Notes: generated from the letters alone by a model not told the origin. DNA of 64,000 bases from Rhyzopertha dominica (GCA_025024175.1 QCXZ01000041.1:42093786-42157785); one strand, 5' to 3'; numbered from the stretch's first letter, positions 26,175 to 38,810 are shown. Numbers and translations are program-made.

Positions 26175-26364
26175 ACTGAATGAGGACATAGCCATTCTTG
26201 CAGTTTATATACTTATTTTCCTTCGCGTCACTCTATCAATGAAACCAAAAAGGAGTCGGTACTTTACAAATTCTGCGGAGAGTTTACCGAGAATTCAACG
26301 GGGAATTCTCATCTCGCGATGTGAATAACATCCCGACGGGACTTCACTGTTTTGGCGCGATAAG
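26175..26364 (-). promoter_or_regulatory. Attacin immune promoter: TATA, kappa-B-like and GATA sites
   Basis: Reading upstream of the attacin start on minus: an initiator-like TTCAGT (26175-26180), a TATATAAA box (26214-26221), GGGGAATTCT at 26300-26309 that fits the insect kappa-B consensus GGGRNWYYYY, GGGACTTCAC at 26338-26347 as a weaker kappa-B-like site, and GATAAG at 26359-26364. Combined kappa-B and GATA sites within ~200 bp are characteristic of Imd/Toll-induced antimicrobial peptide genes. Site function is inferred from consensus only. Confidence 0.7.
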
Positions 26365-26369
26365 GCGGA

Positions 26370-29300
26370 GTAAACAAATTATGTCCAGTTGCTTTCTTCT
26401 GTGCAGCGAGTTATAATTAGAGCCGGTTTTATTAATCGCGCGATTTACTAGTATGGTATTGGCAAGCACGTTTTTCGCTAGTGCAGAGTCATTTACTATC
26501 GATTGTTGCAGTGTCCTTGTACCAATCTTTCTGTTAGTCATCATAACATATGTGTATTGGTTACCTAAACTTGTGAATTAATAATTGTCAGTTTTTTGTT
26601 GTATAGTTTCTTTTTATTTTTTAATTTTAGACTCGTCTAACTTGACCGGATACTGAATGGAAAAGTAAAAATATGAGAGCAGCGCATTCAGTCAGAACTG
26701 CGCATAAATACACGTGTGTTGTATCTGGAATTTTCTAGTTTATAGCATATTTAGAATGGGCCAAGTGAACGTACCTATATCTTCTATTACTCCATAATCA
26801 TTGAAAATACTGATTCATACACACTTAAAAATGTTTGTTTGATTGAAGGAATAATTATTCTTGGATAAATTCATTTGCTACAAGATGAATCGTGTTTAAA
26901 TCAATGATATTTATTTGTTCCTAGCATAATGGCTTTCTTCTTCCAAACAAAATTTTATTTTAGAAATTTGTTCGAATCCAAGACAATTATCTTATGGGGA
27001 CAATTTTGTTACAAGCTAAGTTCTCTGGAATTGAACATTATATATCTCTTGCATTTAATTAATTTTTTGCTTGACGCAAAACACTTTTGATTGATGGAAC
27101 AATTAATTCCTTTAATTTTAGATTGATATGCTTACATACTAAAAAAATTGTTTGGAATAAAGTATTTTTGTTTATACGCGTTTCGTAAATGAAAGGTGAT
27201 GGCAGTGTTTTGTGTAGCCTTTGTGAATTGTGCTAGGCATTATTTTTTTCAACATTGTAGTAGGTACAGATGTATGTCAGATATTTAATTTTTTAAAGGT
27301 TGGGGGTCAGAGCAGTACATTCCAAAAAACCAAAGTCTCGTTTAGTACAATAATGATGAAGGTATCCTAGATTCTAAGATGTAACATAATTATGAAAATG
27401 ATGAATGAAAAACTAATACAGCGTACTAAGGTAATTTATTAGCAAACTTTTCAGGTGTATATTACGTTTTAGCGATTGGTACAGTGTATTTCATTTTACA
27501 TTTAAAATGTTATAGTGTCACTCTGTATGGGTGATTTACATTCACCCAAGTTCATTATTATACATGCAATGATGAACCATGTTAGTTTATCACAGCTTAG
27601 TTACCATTGTACAAAATAAATATGTATTTATAAGTGAACAAAAAATATTTTTTCAATCAAATCTGATTATATTTCTTTAAAAGTAAAACGTTTTTTTTTG
27701 TTTTCTGTCGAGCAAACTTTCACTTATTTGGATTTTAAGAAAAACTTTAGTTGGTGCAAAGAATGTCCATAATATATAAGAAAAGTTTAATTTCATGGAA
27801 CAAAATTTGTTACTTGAAAGAAATAAAAGTACCGTTAATGCAAATCATTATTTATTAATTGCGCAAATTATTGACGACTCGTATACGAAAGCGTAGGATC
27901 ACAAGTGCTCGTCTTACAAAATTACGTATTTCAAATTTCAAGTGTTTGGATGTATTTCGATAAAAATGTGGTACGAAAGGAGCTGAAAAAACTAAATTAT
28001 CGTATTTATGAGAGAACTTATTAAAGCTTTACAGAGATAATATAACTGAAAAATTCCATTACCAAATAAGACAATGATCCACATATGATAAGTGGTTGTT
28101 TCTTTGCAACAAACTGATATTAAAGAACAAAGGGAACTGTTTGATGCGTCAATATTTATATGCACTTACTGATTACAGGAATTGTCAAAAGAATGTTCTC
28201 CTTGTTAATTTAACACTAGATCAAACAGAGCAATCGGCTTTTCATCGATGCTATTTAAAATATGGATAATGTTTTTATTCTTCTATTTAAAAATTTAAAG
28301 AGTGCTACTGAGTACAATTTTTTGTTTTTCTTGTGTTTGCATAATTCAGTAAATCTCCAATATTTATTATATTAAATAATTACTGTAACATTGAAAATAA
28401 AAAAAAGGGCTTGAGCCTTCGAATTCCTAATTACTGTAACATTCTTTATTATTATGATTATGATTATTTTTTTTAGCAAATGGTTGGCGCACATAACCAG
28501 TATTAGTCAGCACTACTTAATATGTTTTTTTTCTTCAGATTACCAATTCCAAATTTGTTGGTTTTGGTAATTTGACAACAAGCTCCTGGTGATGACCGAT
28601 GTTCCGCTTATGCCAACCCAATAGGATTGCAGAGAGAGATAGGCGTGGGGCTTTTGCAATTTTTGATGCCTTTTAGCTCTGAAATTTTTCAGCGAAAGTA
28701 ACATGATTTTTTTAATAGAACGGTGCAAATATTTTTGAATGTGATATAACATTGTTCCTAGTGCGAATTAACCAGTTTTTTTACCATTCTCTAGAAATCA
28801 CAGTAGCGTCCCTAGTAGTGAGTTTCCTTTGCTACGACTATCACTTGAAATGAAGTAAATCTGATTTCATTTGCTGTACTAGTCGATATGATGTTTATTC
28901 TTGGAAATTGTAAGCAGAATTCGTTAGCCTCACGAATTATAACTTTCCGGTAACCGCTGAAATGATTTTTTAACTTTGAGGACGATGTGGTTATGAAAAG
29001 TTAGAAGAAGCGATGTTGCAAAGGAAGAAAATGAACTTTTCGTATTAGGTGCAATGCCCAAATGCAAGTGCAAGCGAAATATATAGAATGTTAAAAACGT
29101 CATAAATACAATCTCTATCGAACTCAGCATCATCAACAATTAATTAATTGATGGTTTCTTGCTAAAGTAGGCTAGTGTCCACTGTTTATTTAGTCAGTGG
29201 ATTCTAGAAAAATATCAATATAATCAAGAAGTACTGTTTTCTAGTGGAACTAATTCCACCAAAATGGTTTCAACCTTTTTCATTTTCGAACGGGATTTGA

Positions 29301-31060
29301 TCTGTTATTATCTGTTTGTTAATATTAGATAATAATTTTCTCCAACAGTATCTAGTATCGTATTTTCCATGTGATGTTTTTCAAGATTGAGCTCATCTAC
29401 ATAGCAGGGCTGTTGGGATTTTTTTTATAGTTATAAGAGTATCGTGGTGGACGTGTTAGCTGGCTCCTAAACCTGAGGAACCTTAATTTTTGTTTTGCCT
29501 CTGTAATAAGTCAGATACTTACTACTTCACCAACTACATCTAAACACGTGAGAAATCGAATCCAGGTTGCTATACTCGTAGTGGAGTCTGTTGTTCATTT
29601 TGAGCAATTTCTCATAAAGTTGAACATTCTTGTTTTTGCACTATTTCGTCTTTTAGGATTTGGAGTTCTTGTTCAGACATATGCATGTCTCATAATATTG
29701 AGTTGGACTAGGTATTTTACTAAGGGATTTTCTAAACATAATCAGTAATTGACAAAACACTCACGTTACGTTATCTCTGCATATCACTTAATGAAAGATA
29801 AATACAACAAAAATATATGTGCAGGGCATCCTAACATGTTTTTAAGAAAACTTTAAGATTTGTTTAAATAAACGCAAAAACTGTCAATTCAAATTATTGG
29901 CAATGATACATCAGATGAAGGAAAATTTTATTTTGCATTTAAGTTTAGAATTTTTAAAACTGAAATATATTTTTTTTAATTTTTATAATCTATAACTGTC
30001 AAATCCATCTCTTTTGGTCTAAAAGTTATTTCGATCTTTTCTTTTAATATTTGTCTTTACGGTGTATAGGGTCCTATCAAATTAGGTATCTTGGAAACAA
30101 GCTAATTGTTTTGAACGTATGTGCTTTGATCAGATAACTGACGATCGTTTTGTTTTAGACAGTCATTCCAAGAGTAAACAGCGTTATATAACATACATTT
30201 AAATCAATAAGCTTGTTTTCAAGCTACCTAATTTGATTCAGAATGTTTCACAATGAACTCACCTTTATTTCAATTTCATTCAAAAATTAAAAACTTTTTT
30301 TTAAATAAAATGCTTTGTATGCATGTTTTTGTTTCTACAACTAAAATAAAATCTTTTTTTAAACTATTTTGTATTTTATAAAAGTTGATATATTAGTGAT
30401 ATCGGCCAGCAAACTTTTTGATTTTTTTTATTATTTATGATCATAGGTGCAAAACACTATATTTTAAAAAATTGTCAACGTTTTACAACAGTTGGATCAA
30501 TAAAGAGCTCTCCCAGTGAATAATACATACCTACCCTTACATACGCAGTCACGTATCCGTTTCAGTGCCGAGAAAACAGTTTTCAGGTTCCCATGAATTT
30601 ATTACATATCTGGTTCCATCATACCTAACATAAAAGTTGCGAAAACGCCCCTAAGGCATCCCTCGCTTTGGTCCCAATAATGTTATTTAAAGGTGTCTGC
30701 ATTTTANTAGAGTAAAAGATTGGCGAAGCTAAAATTGCTACGCCGTCGCGGAAAAGATCTGGAAAGGACCGTTTTCCACGGGAAATGCAGCTCGCAGGCG
30801 GAAGGGAACGAGGCAATCTCCCCTCGCGACTTTTATCAGCGGCCCTCGAATACGCATACTTGTCTGCGCCTAATTGAGACACCCCGTAGGTGCAGGGAGG
30901 AAGAACACCTTATTGATGAGGCTCTTTAAACAATGAACGGACGGCTGCTGCTGATTACCACTTGATGTAGAAGATACTCTTTTGAAATTGAAGTGTGCAG
31001 ACCAATTATTTCAGGAACTGCATTGCTGTCTGCTTAATTTATGGTCCTTGTAAGTTTTGC
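26370..31060. other. Gene-free AT-rich stretch
   Basis: No exon or named element is recognised. The 21-mer around GGGCTTGAGCCTTCGAATTCC at 28407 recurs at 38678, so a fragment of the repeat at 38.6-38.8 kb is present. Bases 30640-30930 are GC-rich with no recognisable protein and could be a conserved non-coding block. Confidence 0.4.
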
Positions 31061-31062
31061 GC

Positions 31063-31063
<1 letters not shown>

Positions 31064-31095
<32 letters not shown>

Positions 31096-31096
31096 T
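31064..31096 (+). repeat. (AAT)n microsatellite / LINE tail
   Basis: About ten perfect ATA/AAT trinucleotides. On minus this is an (ATT)n run directly after TTTGCAGCGAATAAATT, as in the short 3' tails of many insect LINEs, so it probably is the tail of the LINE fragment that continues to 31980. Confidence 0.8.
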
Positions 31097-31980
31097 TATT
31101 CGCTGCAAATAAAAATAAAATTATTACAAAACATAGGCACTTAATTGTACTTCAGCGAAATGGCTTGCATTCACTTATCCACAATGGTGTGGTAAGTGAT
31201 CTTCCATGCAACCAAATAAATGAAAAATAATAACAAATATAGTCATGCTCAAGATAAACATCGATAAAAATTATATGCATATTTCTAAATACAGAATCCA
31301 CACTCAATAACTAACAGAAAGTAAGTTTTAAAGGTGAAGAAATTAAATAATGTACAGGCGTAAGCGGGTCAATAAACATTAAGTGAAATAAAGAACTGCA
31401 TTGTCATATTTAACATACTGTATGCGACCTATGATGTAGTTGCGTATGAGTGTCAGAGACGCATTGCTGAGCCCTATGTTGTGTAACATTCCAAGAAGCA
31501 TAGTATGATTAATCCTGTCAAAAGCTTTTGTGAAGTCTAATAGAACCAATGCCGTAAGTTTGGCATTATCGGTTGCTTGTATGATATCATCCACTACAGT
31601 CAACAAAGCAGAAGCGCAGCTATGCTTGGATCTAAAACCAGATTGTTCATGAGGAATTATGGAATATAAATCAACATGTGAGCGTAATTGCTCATACAAA
31701 ATTTTTTCATATAATTTTGAAAGTAAGGGTAATACACTAATTGGTCGTAAATCATTAAATGTTGAGGGTTTTCTATTTTTTGGAACAGGAATGACGTAAG
31801 CAACCTTCCAGTCAGTAGGAAATGCATTAATTTCTATAGCACAATTGATTATATGTGTTATATATATAAGTACATGCGGACAACAGTGACACAACATCGT
31901 TAGCCCTATACCATCAGACCCTATAGCATTAGATCTAATACTTTTAAGTGCAATACTCAATACTATGGATATTGTAATGT
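31097..31980 (-). pseudogene. LINE reverse transcriptase fragment with 3' UTR
   Basis: The frame from 31960 to 31379 (minus, 193 residues) is the N-terminal two thirds of a non-LTR RT domain. It shows AIGSDGIGL, WKVAYVIPVPK, the RPISVLPLLSKLYEK block, SGFRSKHSCASALL and motif A LLDFTKAFDRINH with its catalytic Asp. The frame then stops before the VPQGS and YADD motifs. The next ~280 bases down to the (ATT)n tail look like a LINE 3' UTR, so the C-terminal half of ORF2 was deleted. The uninterrupted frame suggests a moderately recent insertion of the Jockey/CR1-like group. Confidence 0.88.
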
Positions 31981-33368
31981 AACCTGTCTAAACGTTCGTT
32001 CATTTGGCAAGTATTNTAACTTCTCTTGGAGTTATATACATTTNGTTAGTTAGTTATATGGTTTTAAATTGCAAATTTAAAGGTGAGTTAAGCCATAAGG
32101 CTTATTTGCAGCTTTGAAGATGTTTGAGTTAACTTACCTAAATCCTTAATTAAAGCTAAATCAAATTGTACAGATTGGGATTCTTAATAAATTTGCCTTG
32201 TTAATCATGTTGATTACATATTTTTGAGGTGTTCTTTTGTTTATTTATTTTAATTCTGTAGATTGCCAATATATGTATAGAGATTTGCATGTAAAAGTAT
32301 AGTGTCAATAGTGTAGTTATTACCATAAAGGTTCTTAAAGTAAATTATCTTTGAATTATTTATTTTTTATTCGGCCTGTTGTTTCAAATAAGTAATTATA
32401 CAGTATTGATTGTTTACTTTTTATTTCATCTTGTTCTTGTGGGGTAAATGTTGTGTAGTTTTGGTACCCAGTAGTCAACCTCATTTTTTGCCTCTTGTGT
32501 TTTTGCCTACTTTGAATTAGCCGTTGCCCGCGGCTTTGTTCGTAAAGGGGATCGTATATACCAAATATAACATACTGAAACAACAATATTCTGAAACAAA
32601 TGCTAAATATCAAATAGGGGTGTTTCTAACCAAATGTGTTTATTTCAACTTTTAACCAAAAGCATAAATGTTTAGACAGTACTATACTCATCTCGTTTTC
32701 ACTCCTTCAGGGGAGGTATTTCCAAAAACAATGAAACAGTATATACGTGTTACTTTCTCAGTAATGACCTCAGTATAACACTTCATGTTTACTTATTATT
32801 AATAACTGAAATAACCTACGAATTTTCATTCCACTGTTTACACCTTTACGAGTTGAATTTCCAAAACAGTTATAAAGGTGTGTATTAACATCTAAACTAC
32901 AAGCTAAATACATAATTCGTGTTAATTTTTAATAATAATTATAAATAATTTAACGTAATCAAAAAACTTTCGTTGTTTCATTCTCTCATAGGTTGAATTT
33001 AAAAAAAAGCTAAAACGCGTACTTATTGTGTTCTAACCAACAGTCCAAATAATAATAACGTACCATGCTTTTTACGTTAATTAATTTCAATAATTACTGG
33101 ATTTTCCTACAAACTTTTTAATCCAAAACTTAAACAGTAAAGTTTCATGTTTTTAACTTCAAAAATGACAGAACTCCCATATAGAATTTCATCCTCTTAT
33201 TTCAACCCCTTAAGCGTAGAATTTTGCACTCAGTCAGGACATTTTATACAAGTGTTCATAGATAAACGATATTCATTAAATTTCGGTGGACATCATTTTT
33301 TTATATAATTCTGCCAGATGCTGCGACAGTTTGAAAAGTACGTAGATATAATTCAGACTCTTTTGCGA
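31981..33368. other. AT-rich stretch with a shared repeat fragment
   Basis: No gene is visible. A repeat fragment at 32519-32560 is annotated separately. Confidence 0.4.
32519..32560 (+). repeat. Dispersed repeat fragment (copy A)
   Basis: GTTGCCCGCGGCTTTGTT and the following ATCGTATAT are shared with 54028-54070. This GC-rich core resembles the conserved end seen in many insect retroposon families, but the family cannot be assigned here. Confidence 0.55.
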
Positions 33369-33870
33369 CTACCGTGTTTTTACAACACTTATTGTGTGAA
33401 TCGCCGCCTTTTTTATACTTAATCTTCTCAATGCCGGATACTGTTTTTTCTTTAAATTGTTTTTTGTCGTTATTTTTCTTTGCTTTTGCTTGTCGTTTAG
33501 GACCTCCTTTAGGTCATTAATGCAGCTGCTGAATACAACAGTTTTTAGTCTCGATCCCTGCGGTACTACGTAAACATTGTTACTTACTAACCTTTCTCTG
33601 ATAAATAGTTTTTTTTTTAATGTTATATTAACATATCTACTCCTTATCACATAGAATTCCATTGTATCTAGTAGTCCATCTTGTTAAGTAGAATCGAAGG
33701 CTTTTGATAAGTCGCAGGAAGTTTACTTTGCCAGTTCTTTGTTGTCTTGTGCCTCTATGATTCTTCTAGTTCAGTCAAGTAGTACTATTGTTGTCGATCT
33801 TTTCTTTCTTTACCCAGACTATATGTTACACTCGTTAAGAAAGAAGTAAGTAGCTATATGCAAAAAGTTA
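33369..33870 (-). pseudogene. LINE reverse transcriptase fragment
   Basis: On minus, around 33780-33700, the frame contains DLSKAFDST, motif A of non-LTR RT with the first catalytic Asp. A frameshift then leads into the 97-residue frame at 33662-33369, with EFYVIRSRYVNI followed by VPQGSRLKTVVFSSCINDLKEVL, the VPQGS-x-L-GPLLF-INDL block. The copy is truncated before the YADD box and carries stops. It appears to be a different subfamily from the 31.4 kb fragment because the motif sequences differ. Confidence 0.85.
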
Positions 33871-36800
33871 TTTACCTTTTTTTACCAACACGATTTTATC
33901 TCCAATCACTCATTTTCTTTAAATCTGCTTTATATAAGCTGAAAGTTCTTGGACATTGCGTATCGATAACTACTGAATATTTTTTTGTCTTTACTGAACT
34001 GGAGTATTACGGAGTCGATTAAATAATTTATGTGCGTTCATTTACATATACACATATATGCAAGGTTCTGTTCTGTGACACTATTAAAAACTGCAAATTT
34101 GCTATGCGGGCCATCTAAAAATGTTTGTTATTCAATCTCATCCGATCCAAAAAAAAAAACATGTTTGAATCGTGCTCGGATTGGGCATTTCAGGTTAAGT
34201 CCGTATGGAATTCCGTAGTTTTGTGACCATTGTGAACTGGCGGCTTGCGCCAATATTATGGAAGTCATTAAAAAGTTAACTCATATAGTTTTGTTGTGTT
34301 TATAGTTCTTGTAATAATCTTTCGAAAAACATGTTGGCTCTCGGTTACATTTGCAGTGAATGCTAATTCACCATTATTCAAGAAAAATATTCATGAGCTA
34401 AAAGGCGATTAAAAATCTGCTACACACTACATCTCCACCATATGATGCGCGATTTTCTCCGCTCTATCATAAAAGTCTAGAAAGGAAGCGAACAATGGTG
34501 AATTATCACTACATGCAGTTTTTCTTTACGGCCAGGCATATTCTAAGAATAGGACTGTTAGTGCTTGGAATCCTTTGGCAGACGTTGCCATCTAGCTTAA
34601 ACTTTAAGTACTTCTAGGGTACAAAATTTGTTTTTCAGTTTTTAAGTATCTGTTTGGTCTGTTAAAGATGTACAGTAGCTTGTATTCTTCGAGCAAATGT
34701 TTGTTCCACTTATTAAAGATTTTGCCGGTGCTGTTTGCAGATGTATTTAAAACTTAATACAATACAGTAATGGTAATATCATGTAATGAACGACTTGAAA
34801 TTGGGACATGTTCTCTAATCAGAGCTCATCTTTGATACGTTTTCCTACCTTTGAAGAATGCAGTTATGTGATTTTATCACAATAATCGTTTTACATATAC
34901 AGTAAATTTATTATCAGAACATAGCTAGTAGGGTAATTATATGAACAAAATGGAAGTGCATGTATACAATCAATACTCTAAAAAAAATCGGTAATCGATT
35001 AAGTTACAAATAAACTAGAACTAATGTTGTAATTTTGCAATTCTACTTGGAGGCAAGGCCATAGTTATGCGATATAAGGTATATCCATAGTGAAAATGTA
35101 ATAGGGAAAGTCCATGCGTCGCTTCTAAAGTCGTGCAATCAAAACCTGATTAAATAATGTACGATACATGTCTTATGCTAATAGCTGCCCCAGTGTGTGG
35201 TCTTACGTACCGCCTGTACAGTAAGTAGTAAATGGCCCATTTGTGAAGACAAGCCGAAGGGTTAATTAATTTTGTTCATGATTAAGCAGACACGGTTCAC
35301 TTTAATTTTATTCACGCTTGTCTTAAAAAAACGATCTTTAGTCGACTAATCCCTCTTCCTGGAGGCAGCGACAATCCATTCAAGCCGTTGACCTGAATCT
35401 GTGCAATTTAACAAATTGACTTCGTAAACAATTAATTACCTGCACTTCCCCCTGGGGATGACAATACTAAAGAAGTTTAATTTACTCGAGATACATTATC
35501 TTGTATGTATATATCTTTATAATAGAATTGCTTCGTCTCAGTGAAACTTAAAAATATTACTAACATGTGTGAAGTGTGGAAAATTAATAAAGTGTGTGAA
35601 TTCTTAAATAAAAAACATATAAAACATTAGTGGAAACATTTGTAGCATAAATCTTGCTAATATCTGAAATTATACCTACCCAATTACGATTCTTTAAATA
35701 TATGTAGAACTCAGAACTAAAGAGATGCGATTAGTCAAATTTTGGATAAAAACCATGCTTCCACTAAGTTGTTTTGAGCATAAATATACTCTTTTCTAAT
35801 TGATAAAAAATAAATGGAATTCATGCTATTATGTGAAAGTCAAATATAATTCAAATTATTATGAAAACAAATGTAGTATTTAAGTTTTACTTATAACGTA
35901 TTCTTCGTTATCAATGGCGTCATTGGTGCTGAACGTGTGGCGTCAATTCACTTAAGTTAAGTTAAGTTATTCGCTTTAACACAAATATATGCGTTACAAT
36001 TTCCAGTATTTAATTTGCTTGTGTTCTTACTTGAATAAATATCATATGTAAAAATATTTGCTGACATTTATAGACAGAACTGAACGCTGATGAAATTGCA
36101 GAGATGAGAACTTTACACAAAGTGTATTATAATAAAAAAGATTATTACCTTGCGCATTTGTTTTTCACATTGTGGATCTTTTAAAATCAATCATTTCTAA
36201 ACTTCATTGTTAATTTTAAATAATCAAAATATTTTAAATTAAAACTTTTTCTCCTCTTTTGTCGGGTTTTATTATGAAAGTAACGATTTCTCCTTGCATC
36301 TTAAAATTCTAAAATTTTCTTTCAAATTAATTCGATTTTAATTTTCAAAATACAGCTTGCAAACATATTATTAGGGAGAAAGCTGAATGCTTTAGATTAA
36401 GTTTACAATCAATTAATATTGATTTCAACAAAAGCTTTTCCAGTCCTGGTATTTCTTTAATATTGTGTGGTTGTTTTCTTGGAGCTTAGTATATGTATCT
36501 GTTAGAAATAGAATCCTTGAAAACCGTTATAATCGTTAAGTTCCTGATTATTTTCTCTATCAATGTCTTGACAGCATTACAGTTTTTCCTCCAAAAAAGC
36601 ATTGTGTAAAAGCGGATCGTGCTACAGTAATCTTAACAACTGTTTCCATTACGTCTTAAGGTTCTTAAATAGTTAATTGGACAATGAAATGATAAAGGTT
36701 AGCATGCAATCCTTTTTCCATTAGTTTTACAAACCAACTTTTACCCCTCACAGTTGGAGCACCATCAGTTGTTTACTTACCTTCAAAAGACAACATTCAT

Positions 36801-38150
36801 CACTTTTGGCTTTTAGTATTGTCATTTATCACAGCAAGAACCCGTATTTAGTTCTTTATTGACATTAAAACTATTTACTCATTTAAATCTTGTAATTGCT
36901 AGCCTAGCCATTTGTTTGCATTTTATGTAATTATAATTACGTAAATAAATAACAAATCATTTTTGACACGCTTGGAGATATTTTTAATATGAATATATGA
37001 ATAGTTTTTCGTTACGGAACTCTCAAAAACAAGTTCTACTCTTACAGCTGACGATTTGACTACACTAACCAAGTAAGAAGTGATAAATTGTCTTAACGGA
37101 AAGAACAGAACAAATTATGCTGTAATAAGGTTTGCTCGGTAAATTTCGCTCATTTCCTCCTACGTCCACTAATTTAAATCGTCATGACGTTTTCCATATT
37201 TTTAAATATTCATCATTAATATCTTCTATTTGAGGAATTCAAGTGGAACACTATAGAACTTACCAAAAGGGTCACCTGGTGGCCAGCAACTCGTTTGCTA
37301 ACACACAACCAAAGCGCTGGTTTGACCAGCGAACAAATCGATTTAAACCCTAGATGCGTTTACCTACATCCTGAATGTGGCAATATATATGTTCTAGCAA
37401 TGGTTTTATATAAACTTTGTGAGTATAAAACTTAAGACTGAAATGTCTTTATAAAGTTTTACTTGTGCGCGCAATTTAATGGGCTCTACCTCACGCTGTC
37501 CATAATTACTTAATGACTATATCTTCTAGGATGGGAGAATTACGATCGTATAGTTTTCATATAATTGCGTTTTTAAATCAATGAAATGATCCCAGGTTCA
37601 TATCTAAAATTCGGATACTTCATTAAAAAATATAAGTTGAACATATACGAGCCAAACAGTAATCTCAGTGGTCATAATAATATAATATTTTGAACTTATT
37701 ATTGAAATATTTACTTCCTCTGTATAATTTAAGGAGCTGTCATTGACCAAGTAAGTAATATCTTTACCAAATGCTTCCTATTTTTAGGTGTTGTGTTTAT
37801 GCTTTACGCACGTTGGTTTTCAGATGAATTGCTATTGGTTGCTCTGTATTTGACCTTCGTAAATAATTATTAATAACGGCATTAGGCGTTATCAAGGAAG
37901 AGCGTCCAATGGCCGGCCATATCTGCAAGAGCCCGTATGCTGATCCACATATTCTATGCAAGTGCACAGATTGTTTGCCCGCTGTAAGCTACATTTCAAG
38001 CCACAGCACCATTTGCGGTTTTGGTTTCCAACTTCTGGACAAATTTCAAGTTATCGTGTATTACCATGCACGGATTGGGAATAGACAATTCCCCAGAGCT
38101 ACAACTTTACTGCAGTAGTGTTTAATCAATGCAGTTTAATTTCAATTAAG
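33871..38150. other. Gene-free stretch; candidate conserved blocks
   Basis: No exon or element is recognised. Bases 35140-35470 and 37860-38110 are of balanced composition with several TTAATTAA-like cores and no meaningful frame, the look of conserved non-coding DNA. This rests on composition and motif impression alone. Confidence 0.3.
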
Positions 38151-38155
38151 GACCA

Positions 38156-38249
38156 ATGCGTCAGCGGGTGGTGGTGGAACGGGCGAGAAGATTGAAGCTC
38201 AAGGCGGCGCCGTGAACGAACTCAAGAACACCAAACATCCTAAGTAAAC
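38156..38249 (+). CDS. Coding-like segment resembling a partial WHEP domain
   Basis: A GC-rich frame reads a Gly-rich linker (ASAGGGGTG) and then EKIEAQGGAVNELKNTKHPK, after which comes TAA or, read as splicing, an AA|GTAAAC donor. The second part resembles the first helix of a WHEP-TRS domain, the RNA-binding helical hairpin appended to some aminoacyl-tRNA synthetases (pattern QG-x-x-V-x-x-LK-x-x-K). The usual Arg after Val is Asn. An AATAAA at 38315-38320 would suit a terminal exon. No upstream or downstream partner exon was found, so it may be an isolated exon, a fragment of a retrocopy or coincidence. Confidence 0.35.
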
Positions 38250-38527
38250 TTTAGGTGCTTTTATCGATTTCAATGCTTTTCTTCTGCAGCTTGGAGTTTG
38301 TTGTATTTCCTGAAAATAAAACTGCATCAATGGTGTATGACAGCTGTATGAGTTGATAATACTGTTTTTGCTTATTTGAAGGACAAAGATTTAGTGATTA
38401 CATAACGTGAAGTACATTATAGAAAGGGGAAAATGTATCAACATTAGATTTAGAAGTAATGAGTAGATGGCGAGACAATATTCTGGATCTATTGCGCTTG
38501 GGAGACAAATAGAACATACGAGTGGAA

Positions 38528-38614
38528 CCAGTGCAGGTTCCTAGCGATAAATAAATAAAATTCATCTGTTCACGGAGTAACTTCTCCGATGCCATCGCTA
38601 GGAACCTGCACTGG
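38528..38614. repeat. Perfect 20-bp inverted repeat, 47-bp loop
   Basis: CCAGTGCAGGTTCCTAGCGA at 38528-38547 is repeated exactly in inverted orientation at 38595-38614. The homology ends sharply on both sides. It looks like the junction of an inverted duplication rather than a gene-regulatory palindrome. Confidence 0.85.
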
Positions 38615-38810
38615 GCCGGTGTCTATTCACAGTTTATAGATCGCCCAGCTCGCAGAATTCCGTTTAGATGGCACTGAGGGCTTGAGCCTTCGAATTCCCA
38701 CTTGCATCAGTCCGCCCGCCGCGGTTATAGGCGACGGTCTACCCTGGTCGGTTTACTCTCTACCCCTGCCTGAAGAGCCCCAACAGGGCGAAACTGACCA
38801 GGGAAGATGA
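38615..38810 (+). repeat. GC-rich Penelope-like / hammerhead-like repeat fragment
   Basis: This block contains CTGAAGA, a GCCC-CAACA-GGGC hairpin and GAAAC in the order of a hammerhead core (about 38771-38795). The flanks CCCTGGTCGGT and ACTGACCAGGG could pair over 11 positions with one G-T wobble. Such cores are known in Penelope-like elements. Helix I is not visible, so activity is doubtful. A 21-base piece (GGGCTTGAGCCTTCGAATTCC) is shared with 28407. Confidence 0.45.

Noticed and set aside
26965..26990. GTTCGAATCC resembling a tRNA T-loop
   Set aside because: No matching acceptor stem or anticodon arm around it; no tRNA gene can be folded by eye.
31064..31096. Trinucleotide array as a CRISPR-like or satellite array
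   Set aside because: It is a simple (AAT)n tract at a LINE 3' end; there are no spacers and the genome is eukaryotic.
38690..38800. Functional hammerhead ribozyme
   Set aside because: CTGAAGA, helix II and GAAAC fit, and helix III could form, but the 16 bases between the putative cleavage site and CTGAAGA cannot form helix I.
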